Assembly: GCF_001766835.1 (NCBI RefSeq)
Contig: NZ_LKEU01000030.1
Location: 92,998-156,997, forward strand
Source of the DNA: Acetobacterium wieringae
GTDB taxonomy: Bacteria; Bacillota; Clostridia; Eubacteriales; Eubacteriaceae
DNA: 64,000 nucleotides
Direction: 5' to 3'
Made by a program: the position numbers and the translations under genes. Positions within the stretch are counted from its first letter, which is position 1, and each line of letters starts with the position of its first letter. Below, piece after piece: positions 18,173-25,941 of the stretch. The notes under the pieces are model-generated. The model worked only from the letters and a program-made list of their open reading frames with translations, searched no databases and was not told where the DNA came from.

Positions 18173-19042
18173 TTAATCAATGGTATTTTTACTGCCCACC
18201 CGGACAAACGATAAAATCCCGACAACAATGAACCCGAGCCCGCCGATGATCCCCACCGGCAGCGGCCCGATAAAGGGACTGGGGGTGCCCAGGGCAAAAA
18301 AGAGGGAGATCCCGGCCATACCATTTAAAGAGCCATGAGCGATGGCAGCGGGCAGAAAGCTCTTGGTGCGGATCGCCAGCAATGAGAAAAAGGCGCCCAC
18401 TACCACACAGAAGATCACCATCGCCACAATCCCGCCCCAGGGCGCAGTGGGATAGCCGGTGCCGTAATTATGCCCCATGGCAATAATCGGGGCATGCCAC
18501 AGACCCCAGATCACTCCGGAAATAACGATAGAAACCCGGGGGCTGTAGTGTTCCATCAGCTTGGGCAGCAGATAACCCCGCCAGCCGATTTCTTCACCGG
18601 AGGTGGTGATGATATTAAGCAACGGGCTGAGAAAAATCCCCAAGAGCAGCTGAGAAATAAAGATGGCTGTCATGCTTCCATCGGGCAGCGTGATGCCCTG
18701 GGCGGCATATTGAGCAGTAATCTGGCTCATGGAGGGGTCGAACTGGGCCGGAAAGATCAAAAAATAGAGGATCGCCCCGAAAATAATCAGTAGCGCCGGA
18801 CCAAACCAGGCAGCCAGATAATAGCGGACATTGCCTTTAAAATGGGGCTTAAGTCCAAAATCCTGAAAGCCTTCCCGGGTAATCAGCCGGGTGGCCACCA
18901 CCCCCAGAGCGGGCATCAGCATCACGGCTGACAGCACCGCAATGGCGTAGCTGTTTCCCAGCCCGCCATTGGCCATTAAGGCAAATTCCAGGGCCCAGGT
19001 CAGTAAGAAAGTGATGCCTAAAAAAATTCCAATTCGTTTCAT
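18173..19042 (-). CDS. CPBP-family intramembrane metalloprotease
   Basis: A 289-residue protein with about eight hydrophobic helices and the CPBP (CAAX protease and bacteriocin-processing) core: TSGEEIGWRGYLLP holds the EExxxR motif, and GVIWGLWHAPII supplies the FxxxH-like histidine. Bacterial members process peptides, act in bacteriocin immunity or serve protein secretion; the substrate here is unknown. The start overlaps the stop of the upstream XRE regulator (ATGA), so the two form one translation unit. The regulator probably controls this protease and itself. Confidence 0.88.
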   Translation of the reverse strand: MKRIGIFLGITFLLTWALEFALMANGGLGNSYAIAVLSAVMLMPALGVVATRLITREGFQDFGLKPHFKGNVRYYLAAWFGPALLIIFGAILYFLIFPAQFDPSMSQITAQYAAQGITLPDGSMTAIFISQLLLGIFLSPLLNIITTSGEEIGWRGYLLPKLMEHYSPRVSIVISGVIWGLWHAPIIAMGHNYGTGYPTAPWGGIVAMVIFCVVVGAFFSLLAIRTKSFLPAAIAHGSLNGMAGISLFFALGTPSPFIGPLPVGIIGGLGFIVVGILSFVRVGSKNTID

Positions 19043-20166
19043 TGTTTGTCTCCTTCATCAATTAAATGTGCTTCCAATTTTTTGATCAGATCCACAAAGC
19101 GGCGATCCTCTTTGAGAAAATCAAACAGGGGATTGGCCACCAGGCCGTCGAGCATGCTTTGTTTAATGACGTCTTCGCTGCGGGGCGGGCCGACGCCCAG
19201 ATCAAAGGTCTCAAACCAGGGCTGGATGGCGTCAAAATAGTCATCACCGTGAAGGGCGTAGGGAAAAAAGTCAGAAACGCAGACCTCGGTATAATCCGCC
19301 AGAAAGGCCAGGGTGGTGTCAGCGTCCTGATGAATGGCATAGACCTGAGCGGCGGCGTGATAAACCTGCGCCATGGTATTGGGATGCAGGGCATCGAGAT
19401 CATAAAGCTTGGCGACCCCCAGGGTGCGGGCCAGAATCGTTTCGACCTGGTCAAGATCACTGGCATTTAGCATCAGATAGGCGGAAGCCGTCGAAACCAG
19501 AAACAGCAGATGCTGGTAGCTGCTGATCTGCAGAACCTGCCGGGCCTTATCGGGGTTGCTGGCCATCTGATAGGCCTGAGCCAGCATTTCGGTATCGGTG
19601 GGGAAGGGCCGGACATCTTCGCCCAGCAGATCCATCACCTGAGCCGGTTGACCCAGCATCAGATAGCAGGTGCCTTCAATAGAGAGCGCATCCCGGGCTA
19701 GAATCCGGTCGTCGCTCTCAGCTCTGATCCGCTGACAGAGGGTCACCGCCTGATTCAGTACGGCAGTGGCGGCTGCCGGATCAGCTGCCAGCATATGATG
19801 ATTGGCCAGCAGCACGGCCATCTGCAACAGCAGCGGAAAACAGGAATAGTATTTCTTAATGATGAGCTGGCATTCGGCCAGAACCTCAGCAAAGGGTTTG
19901 CTGGCAAAGTCATCGGCCAGCCGATGATAAAGGGCCTTGATCGCTGCCGGGGTCAGCTGGGGGGAATAACCCATCAGTTCATCGATGGAAATATTAAAAT
20001 AGGCGCTAAGATGGGGCAGTAAGGTTATATCCGGGTAGCTTAGCCCGGTTTCCCATTTGGATACCGAGGCCTTGGACACTCCCAGATAATGAGCCAGATC
20101 TTCCTGGGTCAGGCCCTTTTCCCGGCGTTTGGTTACGATCGTTTTGCCAATATTCAGTTCTTTCAT
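19039..20166 (-). CDS. XRE-family transcriptional regulator with helical-repeat C-terminus
   Basis: A 375-residue protein. An N-terminal Cro/C1-type helix-turn-helix (about 8-65, including GLTQEDLAHYLGVSKASVSKWE) is followed by roughly 300 residues of alpha-helical, TPR-like sequence, the layout of many Firmicute peptide-sensing or house-keeping XRE regulators. It is translationally coupled to the CPBP protease downstream. An inverted repeat at 20222-20248 in front of the gene is a candidate operator. The ligand, if any, is unknown. Confidence 0.88.
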   Translation of the reverse strand: MKELNIGKTIVTKRREKGLTQEDLAHYLGVSKASVSKWETGLSYPDITLLPHLSAYFNISIDELMGYSPQLTPAAIKALYHRLADDFASKPFAEVLAECQLIIKKYYSCFPLLLQMAVLLANHHMLAADPAAATAVLNQAVTLCQRIRAESDDRILARDALSIEGTCYLMLGQPAQVMDLLGEDVRPFPTDTEMLAQAYQMASNPDKARQVLQISSYQHLLFLVSTASAYLMLNASDLDQVETILARTLGVAKLYDLDALHPNTMAQVYHAAAQVYAIHQDADTTLAFLADYTEVCVSDFFPYALHGDDYFDAIQPWFETFDLGVGPPRSEDVIKQSMLDGLVANPLFDFLKEDRRFVDLIKKLEAHLIDEGDKQ

Positions 20167-20221
20167 TTCATCACCTCAACCTGATTATAGGATTTTTCAA
20201 GAAAAAGCACAATGGATTTGC

Positions 20222-20264
20222 AGTTGATTTTGGTTGAATAAATCAACTAACAGGTGATTTAACC
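20222..20264. promoter_or_regulatory. Inverted-repeat operator candidate upstream of the XRE gene
   Basis: AGTTGATT (20222-20229) and AATCAACT (20241-20248) form a perfect 8-bp inverted repeat. A related half-site, TGATTTAACC, follows at 20255-20264. The set lies 55-100 bases in front of the divergent XRE gene and 125-165 bases in front of the cupin gene. XRE binding is inferred. Confidence 0.4.
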
Positions 20265-20387
20265 AAGCTTAATCGTAAAAAATAATAAGATCTGATATTT
20301 GCGTTTTTAAACCCGTTAAATATGGGTATAAAAAATACATCGTATCATTTGAATGATAAAAGCAGCGTAAAGAAAAGGAGAAAGACA

Positions 20388-20711
20388 ATGGTTGAGCAGA
20401 TATTTAAACTGACAGGCGGCAATGACAAGGTCGTTGAAAAGGTGATTCTCGATGAAAACCTTCATTATATGCATGTGATTATTAATCAGAGTGACGGTTT
20501 CCCCGAACACTTTACCAATGCGGTGGTCTATATGACAGTGGTCCGGGGGATTGTTTCGCTAAAGCTTAGTGATCAGGACTATTATGCCTATCCGGCGGGG
20601 ACGGTGTTAAAAATACCCATCAATACCAAAATGGTTCTTAATAACTTCAATCCGGAAACCCTGGAGTTGATTTTGATCAAGGCCCCACCACCGGCTGAAT
20701 TACCGGAGTAA
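20388..20711 (+). CDS. Small cupin-domain protein (paralogue of 47178-47510)
   Basis: A 107-residue single-domain cupin. The start ATG at 20388 follows AAAGGAG; an upstream frame extension is not supported. The sequence reads as a beta-barrel, with VVYMTVVRGIVSLKLSDQ, a turn YAYPAGTVLKIP and a C-terminal LELILIKAPPPAE. Only one histidine (EHFTNA) is in a typical metal position, so metal binding is doubtful. A close paralogue with the same ending (FVIKAPSPA) is encoded at 47178-47510. The next gene, a 2-hydroxyacid dehydrogenase, begins 51 bases downstream and may be co-transcribed. No function is known. Confidence 0.75.
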   Translation: MVEQIFKLTGGNDKVVEKVILDENLHYMHVIINQSDGFPEHFTNAVVYMTVVRGIVSLKLSDQDYYAYPAGTVLKIPINTKMVLNNFNPETLELILIKAPPPAELPE

Positions 20712-20762
20712 AGAAGCAAAATTAGCAATGAAGAAAAAATTACACAGAAACAGGTGACAGAA

Positions 20763-21722
20763 ATGAAGATAGTAGTATTGGATGGATATGCCCTGAATCC
20801 CGGTGATCTCAGTTGGGATAGTCTCAAAAAATTAGGGGAGCTGACGGTTTATGACCGTACCCCAGAAACCGAGGTGGCAGGGCGGATTGGTGATGCCAAA
20901 ATAATTTTCACAAATAAAACCCCGATCACCAAAGAAACCCTGGAGCGTTGCCCGCAGATAAAATACATCGGGGTGCTGGCCACTGGCTACAATGTGGTGG
21001 ATGTGGTAGCAGCCACGGAACGGGGTATCACGGTGACGAATATTCCCAGCTATGGTACCGATGCAGTGTCCCAGTTTGCCATTGCCCTGCTGCTGGAATT
21101 GTGCCATCGGATTGGCGACCATGCCGATTCGGTGCTGGCCGGGGACTGGGCCAATAAACCGGACTGGTGTTATTGGAACCATCCGCTGATTGAACTCAGC
21201 GGAAAAACCATGGGGATCATCGGCTATGGAAAAATCGGCCAGCGGACCGGCCATATTGCCCAGGCCATGGGGATGACGGTGCTAGCCAATGATGTGACCA
21301 AATATCCGGAGCTGGAATCAGAGACCTGCCACTACGTCAGTCTCGATCAATTGTATCAGAAAGCTGATGTGATTGTTCTGCACGTGCCACTTTTTTCATA
21401 TACCCGGGAAATGATCAATGCGACCAGTATTGCCAAAATGAAGAATGGCGTCTTGATTATCAATAACTCCCGGGGTCAGTTGATCAACGAAGCAGATCTT
21501 CGGGACGCCCTCAACAGCGGTAAGGTCGGCGGTGCAGCGGTGGATGTGGTCTCGACCGAGCCGATTAAACTGAACAACCCCTTGCTGCAGGCAAAAAACA
21601 TCATTATCACCCCGCATATCTCCTGGGCGCCCCGGGAAAGCAGACAGCGGCTATTAGACATTGCCGTTGACAATTTGCTTTGCTACTTAAAAGGTGAGCA
21701 GCGCAATGTGGTGAGCGGTTGA
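20763..21722 (+). CDS. D-2-hydroxyacid dehydrogenase (glycerate dehydrogenase/hydroxypyruvate reductase-like)
   Basis: A 319-residue NAD(P)-dependent dehydrogenase of the D-isomer-specific 2-hydroxyacid family. It has the Rossmann motif GIIGYGKIGQ, the catalytic Arg in NNSRGQLINE, the Glu in VSTEP and the His in TPHISWAP. The sequence around SQFAIALLLELCHR resembles hydroxypyruvate/glyoxylate reductases more than D-lactate dehydrogenases. I take ATG 20763 as the start; a GTG at 20754 is in frame but leaves no ribosome site. A strong terminator ends the unit at 21817. Confidence 0.9.
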   Translation: MKIVVLDGYALNPGDLSWDSLKKLGELTVYDRTPETEVAGRIGDAKIIFTNKTPITKETLERCPQIKYIGVLATGYNVVDVVAATERGITVTNIPSYGTDAVSQFAIALLLELCHRIGDHADSVLAGDWANKPDWCYWNHPLIELSGKTMGIIGYGKIGQRTGHIAQAMGMTVLANDVTKYPELESETCHYVSLDQLYQKADVIVLHVPLFSYTREMINATSIAKMKNGVLIINNSRGQLINEADLRDALNSGKVGGAAVDVVSTEPIKLNNPLLQAKNIIITPHISWAPRESRQRLLDIAVDNLLCYLKGEQRNVVSG

Positions 21723-21767
21723 TAAAATTAAAATACAAAAAACACGAAATAAAAAATTTCAAAACAA

Positions 21768-21817
21768 AGAGACTCCTACCATCCACGTAAAAGTAGATAG
21801 TGGGGAGCCTCTTTTTT
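21768..21817 (+). terminator. Terminator after 2-hydroxyacid dehydrogenase
   Basis: A long imperfect stem pairs AGAG-A-CTCC-TACCA with TGGGGAGCCTCT, followed by TTTTTT. Confidence 0.8.
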
Positions 21818-21880
21818 AAAGCGATTATTAGGTCAGGGATGGTTGGTGAGCAAAACTAAAGAAGTAATGCGGTAGTGGCA

Positions 21881-24400
21881 TTACTTTTTAAGTTTATTGA
21901 TCAGCTTAACCAGCTCATACCAAAGCACCGAGATCCCGGCAATGACAAAGACGATAAGAAATTGGAAAAGAGTGAGCGGAGCAAATTTCAAAAAGGCATT
22001 TAAGGGTGTATACAGGATCACAAAGAGCCCCACCAGCGTGCCAATACTTACAGTCCACATTACTTTATCGGTTGCCAGCCGTTTCATTGACTGAAAAGCA
22101 AAATCATGATCGGAGCTATTGACTTGGACCAGGAAGAGATTCGCCAGCATAATAATGGCAAAACCCATGGTTCGGGCCAGCTCTGGGCTACCCGGATTCT
22201 GATTCAGCATATAAAGATAGGTGCCGAAGGAGGCGGCAAACAGAACCAGACCCTGGCTGACGCTTTTTAACAGGATTTTAGCATTGAGTAGTTTTTCCTT
22301 GGGATTTCGGGGCGGTCGCTCCATAATATCGGTTTCGGCGGGTTGGCGTTCCAGTACAATCGAGCAGGTGGGATCGATAATCAGCTCCAGCAAGACCACG
22401 TGCAGTGGCAATAACAGCAGGCTGGCCGGGGCAATTCCCATCAGTGGGGCCAGCAAGGCGGCAAAGGCAATCGGGATATGAATGGTAAAGACGTAGCCCA
22501 CCGCTTTGCGGATATTGTCAAAAATCCGGCGGCCGTCCGCAACGGTATCGACAATGGTCGAGAAATTATCGTCCATTAAAATCAGATCGGCGGCCTCCCG
22601 GGAGACCTCGGAGCCCCGTTTGCCCATAGCAATCCCGATATCAGCATATTTCAGGGCCGGGGCATCATTGACACCGTCACCAGTCATGGCGACAATTTCG
22701 CCGTTTGCTTTAAAGGCTTTGACAATCCGCATCTTGTGTTCGGGAATAACCCGGGAAAAAATACTGACATCTTTAACTTTTTCGCAAAGTTGGGCATCAG
22801 TCATCTGATTTAGCATGTCCCCGGTGATGATATGATCACAGTTTGGCATGCCGATTTTTCTGGCGATGCTGGCAGCGGTGATGCCGTTGTCACCGGTAAT
22901 CATTACCACCCGAATACCGGCCTGATTACAGCTGGCAATATCGGCTTTGACCGATTCCCGGGGGGGATCGGCCAACCCAATCAGACCACATAGGGTCAGC
23001 TGGCAATCTTCAATTGTCTCGGGAATATCGGCTTCGGTTTTGGGCTTCATCATACCGACGGCAATCACCCGCAGTCCTTGTTCGGACATGGCCCGGATTT
23101 TTTCATCTACCCGAGTCCGCTCGCTGGCCGTGAGCGTTGCGATCGTCAGAATTCGTTCCGGTGAGCCCTTGGCGGCAATGATAATCTCATCGTCGTGGAA
23201 CCAGACGTGGCCCATCATTTTGAGTTCATTGGTAAAGGCATATTCGCTGATCAAACGTCCGCCAAAAAGGTGATCCCGGGAAATGCCAGCGGCTTCACAG
23301 TGGTTGAGCATCGCTTTTTCCATCGGGTCGTAGGCTTCGGTTTCACAGCCCAGGCCCATGATTTCACATAAGGTATCGAGATTACCATCAAGCGCCCAGG
23401 TCTCCTGGACAGTCATCTGATTCATGGTGATGGTGCCGGTTTTATCAACGCAGAGCACCGATACCGCTCCCAACGTTTCGACTGACGGCAGTTTACGCAC
23501 CAATGATTGCTTTTTAGCCAGCCGCCAGGCGCCCATCGACAGAAAGACGGTCAAAATGACTGGGAATTCTTCGGGGATCATGGCCATCGCCAGGGTAATC
23601 CCCGACAGGATGCTTTCAATCAGCCGGTCGCCCAGAGCGTGGTCGGGAATATTGATATAGGTAATCACGCCAACCAGGGCACAGAGGACGGCGGCAATGC
23701 CGGCGCAGAGTTTCACCAGGCTGCCAGTCTGCTTCTGGAGCGGTGTCGGTTCATCCGGCGCTTGCGCGACGTGGATCCCAATTTTTCCGTACTCGGTGGT
23801 GGGGCCAATTTTATCGACCTGAACCAGAGCCGTCCCCTGGGTCACCAGGGTACCGGCGTAGCAATAGTCGTTGCGCCAGTGATCTGAAGTGGGATTGGTG
23901 TTGCGGGTGGCAATTTTCCAGACGCCCTCGGCTTCTCCGGTTAATGACGATTCATCAATACAACAATCATTGCAGCGAATCACAAAGCCGTCAGCCGGGA
24001 TTTTAACGCCTTCATGGATCATCATCAGATCGCCGGGCACTAGATCGACGCTGGCGATGGTGACTTCCTGACCGTCCCGAATGACTTTGACATGGGGCGC
24101 CGATAAATCTTTCAGGGCATTGAGGGTTTTGTCGGTTTTCCATTCCTGGATCACATCGATGCTGATGATGCCGATGACAAAGATCAGCATGATGGCACCA
24201 TCTCGGGGTTCTCCGAGGACAAAATAGATGGCAGCTGCCACCAGCAGTAGCACAAACATCGGCTCGCTGATAATGTGCAGTAGTTTGTGAAAAAAGCTTT
24301 CTTTTTTCTGGGGGGCCAATTCGTTTTTGCCATACTGCTGTTGTCGCAGGGCGGCTTCTTTGGTGGTCAGTCCCACCGGGTTATTTGAGTTTTCGGTCAT
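21881..24400 (-). CDS. P-type cation-transporting ATPase, under NiCo riboswitch
   Basis: An 839-residue P-type ATPase with all catalytic parts: actuator TGEAEG, phosphorylation site DKTGT, nucleotide-binding region and hinge TGDGVNDAP. It has about ten membrane helices and no N-terminal heavy-metal domain, so it resembles the Ca2+/P2 group rather than the CPx metal pumps. Helix 4 reads IPEEFP instead of the PEGLP of Ca2+ pumps, and helix 6 contains LELIIDPTCS. ATG 24400 follows GGAGGA; the longer frame to 24448 is not used. A NiCo-type riboswitch and terminator lie upstream, so the pump probably exports Co2+/Ni2+ or a related ion. That specificity comes from the regulatory RNA, not from pump residues. 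Confidence 0.92.
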   Translation of the reverse strand: MTENSNNPVGLTTKEAALRQQQYGKNELAPQKKESFFHKLLHIISEPMFVLLLVAAAIYFVLGEPRDGAIMLIFVIGIISIDVIQEWKTDKTLNALKDLSAPHVKVIRDGQEVTIASVDLVPGDLMMIHEGVKIPADGFVIRCNDCCIDESSLTGEAEGVWKIATRNTNPTSDHWRNDYCYAGTLVTQGTALVQVDKIGPTTEYGKIGIHVAQAPDEPTPLQKQTGSLVKLCAGIAAVLCALVGVITYINIPDHALGDRLIESILSGITLAMAMIPEEFPVILTVFLSMGAWRLAKKQSLVRKLPSVETLGAVSVLCVDKTGTITMNQMTVQETWALDGNLDTLCEIMGLGCETEAYDPMEKAMLNHCEAAGISRDHLFGGRLISEYAFTNELKMMGHVWFHDDEIIIAAKGSPERILTIATLTASERTRVDEKIRAMSEQGLRVIAVGMMKPKTEADIPETIEDCQLTLCGLIGLADPPRESVKADIASCNQAGIRVVMITGDNGITAASIARKIGMPNCDHIITGDMLNQMTDAQLCEKVKDVSIFSRVIPEHKMRIVKAFKANGEIVAMTGDGVNDAPALKYADIGIAMGKRGSEVSREAADLILMDDNFSTIVDTVADGRRIFDNIRKAVGYVFTIHIPIAFAALLAPLMGIAPASLLLLPLHVVLLELIIDPTCSIVLERQPAETDIMERPPRNPKEKLLNAKILLKSVSQGLVLFAASFGTYLYMLNQNPGSPELARTMGFAIIMLANLFLVQVNSSDHDFAFQSMKRLATDKVMWTVSIGTLVGLFVILYTPLNAFLKFAPLTLFQFLIVFVIAGISVLWYELVKLINKLKK

Positions 24401-24483
24401 AAGGTTCCTCCATTTTCTGTTTTGCCTGATTATAAAAACTCTCAGCACTCAGGAGATGGTCTTATCTGTTCTCAAAAAGGTAT

Positions 24484-24600
24484 AAAAAAAACACCCATGG
24501 AACAAAATTCTGTCCCACAGATGCGAAAAATCAAATCTGCTGCCGCTGTAGCGGCCCGGCTCCAAAAACACGTATGTTGATGGCCTGATCAGGTTGTACT
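24484..24600 (-). promoter_or_regulatory. NiCo (Ni2+/Co2+) riboswitch with terminator expression platform
   Basis: On the minus strand the conserved NiCo elements appear in order: CTGATCAGGC (24587-24596), AGCCGGGCCGCTACAGCGGC (24543-24562), then CAGAT...ATCTG and TGGGACAG. These match the family as I remember it from the crystallised Erysipelotrichaceae example. Downstream, CATCTGTGGGACA pairs fully (with G-U pairs) with TGTTCCATGGGTG, followed by eight Ts. The terminator stem thus uses the aptamer's own 3' strand, so metal binding should prevent termination and switch on the P-type ATPase 84 bases later. Confidence 0.88.
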
Positions 24601-24633
24601 GTCGATTAATATGCAGTGCAAAGAGATACGTTT

Positions 24634-24662
24634 ATTTTAAGGCCGGGAATCGCATTTGTCAA
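24634..24662 (-). promoter_or_regulatory. Promoter of the NiCo riboswitch/P-type ATPase unit
   Basis: TTGACA (24657-24662) and TAAAAT (24634-24639) on the minus strand are 17 bases apart. The predicted transcript starts just ahead of the aptamer. The -35 box lies 12 bases outside the 3' end of the crcB-like gene. Confidence 0.75.
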
Positions 24663-24673
24663 GCGTAAATTAT

Positions 24674-25033
24674 CTAGCCGATCAGGGTGTTTGCCATCAG
24701 GAAACCGCCATAAAAGGCGCCAAAGCTGAGTACGAGGGTGGCCACCACATAAAAGATGGCACTGAGGATGCGGTTGTTCTTTAGCAGCACAAAGTCTTCA
24801 AACATAAAGGTCGAAAAAGTGGTATAGGCCCCCAGAAAGCCTTCGGCAAAAAGGCCATAAAGCAGGGTTGAAATATCAAAACCGGTGACAACACCAAGTA
24901 GAAAGGCGCCGGAAACATTAATCACGAAGGTGCCGATCGGGAGGTGTTGATGCCGTGTGGCAAAGCGTTTGCCCAGATAAAAACGGGTGGTACTACCCAA
25001 AGCTCCGCCTATAATAACGCATAAAGTTTCCAT
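24674..25033 (-). CDS. crcB: Fluoride channel subunit CrcB/Fluc (second of pair)
   Basis: A 119-residue protein with four membrane helices and the Fluc/CrcB signature: GGALGSTTRFYLG at the N-terminus, the conserved asparagine in GTFVINVSGAFLLG, and the phenylalanine-rich GAYTTFSTFMFE. Fluc channels are antiparallel dimers that expel fluoride. A second, non-identical subunit is encoded immediately upstream, so the channel is probably a heterodimer, as known for paired Firmicute crcB genes. It is transcribed from the fluoride riboswitch at 25563-25640. Confidence 0.93.
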   Translation of the reverse strand: METLCVIIGGALGSTTRFYLGKRFATRHQHLPIGTFVINVSGAFLLGVVTGFDISTLLYGLFAEGFLGAYTTFSTFMFEDFVLLKNNRILSAIFYVVATLVLSFGAFYGGFLMANTLIG

Positions 25034-25045
25034 CAGGTGTTTTCC

Positions 25046-25483
25046 TTAATTGCTATCAAGGCTGAATCGGATTGCCAGATTTTTTCCCACTGGGTGTAAA
25101 ATATGATGGCCGAGCAGATGGCCCAGGTAAACCGCACCGACTCCGAGGATAATGGAGGCCGCCACATAGGTACAGAAAAACCGCAGATAACCGGCGTCCA
25201 GAATATTCAGGCTTTCTTTGCAAAAGGTTGAGTAGGTGGTAAAGGCGCCCACCAGTCCGGCGGTTAGGCCAAGCTTTAAATCGGTGCTGATCCGTTCGGT
25301 TTTAGAAAAAATGGCATTCAGTGACCCCAGAATCAGACAGCCAAGCAGATTGATAAAAAGAATTGTTAAGGCCAGATTAATGAGCGGATCAGAGAATTGA
25401 AAAAGGTTGGGGGAGCTTTTTAACTCAAACCGCAGCAGCGCACCCAGGGCACCGCCAGCGGCGATAAAGTAGTATTTTTTCAT
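25046..25483 (-). CDS. crcB: Fluoride channel subunit CrcB/Fluc (first of pair)
   Basis: A 145-residue CrcB/Fluc subunit with GGALGALLRFEL, the pore asparagine in LFINLLGCLILG and GAFTTYSTFCKE. It differs from the 119-residue partner, which starts 12 bases after its stop, and has a longer, charged C-terminal tail. Four membrane helices are evident. An AGGAGG site precedes the start. It is the first gene behind a fluoride-sensing riboswitch, which supports fluoride export as the function. Confidence 0.93.
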   Translation of the reverse strand: MKKYYFIAAGGALGALLRFELKSSPNLFQFSDPLINLALTILFINLLGCLILGSLNAIFSKTERISTDLKLGLTAGLVGAFTTYSTFCKESLNILDAGYLRFFCTYVAASIILGVGAVYLGHLLGHHILHPVGKNLAIRFSLDSN

Positions 25484-25562
25484 GACAGTCCTCCTGACTT
25501 AAGTGACAAAACATTTCGACACGAAGGGATTAAAATTTTGTGAGGTGGGTTATTTTAGACAA

Positions 25563-25640
25563 TAAAAAACCTGCAGCATTACAAATCCTGCAGGAGTCAT
25601 CAGCTGATAAGCAATTTTGGTGAACTCCATCACCTTCTAT
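25563..25640 (-). promoter_or_regulatory. Fluoride riboswitch (crcB motif) controlling the Fluc pair
   Basis: Minus strand: GGTGATGGAGTTCACC, then AAAATTGC and GCTGATGACTCCTGCAG, the hallmark order of the fluoride aptamer. GGAGT pairs with ACTCC. A terminator stem CTGCAG/CTGCAG with T6 follows and overlaps the aptamer's 3' edge, as expected for a fluoride-on switch. Confidence 0.93.
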
Positions 25641-25646
25641 GAAATA

Positions 25647-25675
25647 ATGTTATCATGAGGAAATAATCGTGTCAA
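25647..25675 (-). promoter_or_regulatory. Promoter of fluoride riboswitch/crcB operon
   Basis: TTGACA (25670-25675) and TAACAT (25647-25652) on the minus strand are 17 bases apart. Transcription would start at about 25640, at the 5' edge of the aptamer. Confidence 0.7.
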
Positions 25676-25755
25676 TAAAAGGTGGTGCTGAAATCGAAAT
25701 CAAAATAAAACCGAAATAAGTGTGGTCAGATTTGAAGGTTTTTTTCAATAAATAA

Positions 25756-25784
25756 TTGAGATTTTCATTTTGATCGATTAAACT
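25756..25784 (+). promoter_or_regulatory. Promoter of second fluoride riboswitch/dynamin unit
   Basis: TTGAGA (25756-25761) and TAAACT (25779-25784) are 17 bases apart. The expected start near 25791 falls right at the 5' edge of the aptamer on the plus strand. Confidence 0.55.
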
Positions 25785-25791
25785 ATAAAAC

Positions 25792-25875
25792 AGGTGATGA
25801 AGTTCGCCCTGGCAACCGCCAAAATGCGTTAAGCTGATGACTTCTGTTAAAATACAGAATCGTTGGCTTTTTTTG
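25792..25875 (+). promoter_or_regulatory. Second fluoride riboswitch, upstream of dynamin-like GTPase
   Basis: Plus strand: GGTGATGAAGTTCGCC (25793-25808), then AACCGCC and AGCTGATGACTTCTG (25832-25846), the same ordered blocks as the divergent crcB aptamer. The paired blocks covary: GAAGT/ACTTC here against GGAGT/ACTCC there. GCTGATGA-TTCTGT can pair with ACAGAATCGTTGGC through one bulge, followed by TTTTTTT, so the terminator would sequester the aptamer's 3' block. This arrangement predicts read-through into the GTPase gene when fluoride is bound. A further GCCGCA/TGCGGC hairpin lies at 25879-25898. Confidence 0.82.
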
Positions 25876-25941
25876 ATTGCCGCAGCATTTTTTGCGGCCC
25901 ACGTTTTTATCAGAGATCCAACCAGGAGAGGTAGTGTGAAT

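Noticed and set aside
25837..25941. Extended N-terminus of the GTPase starting at 25837
   Set aside because: The extension would translate the aptamer's 3' block and the terminator T-run; the true start at 25942 has a ribosome site and begins the family sequence.
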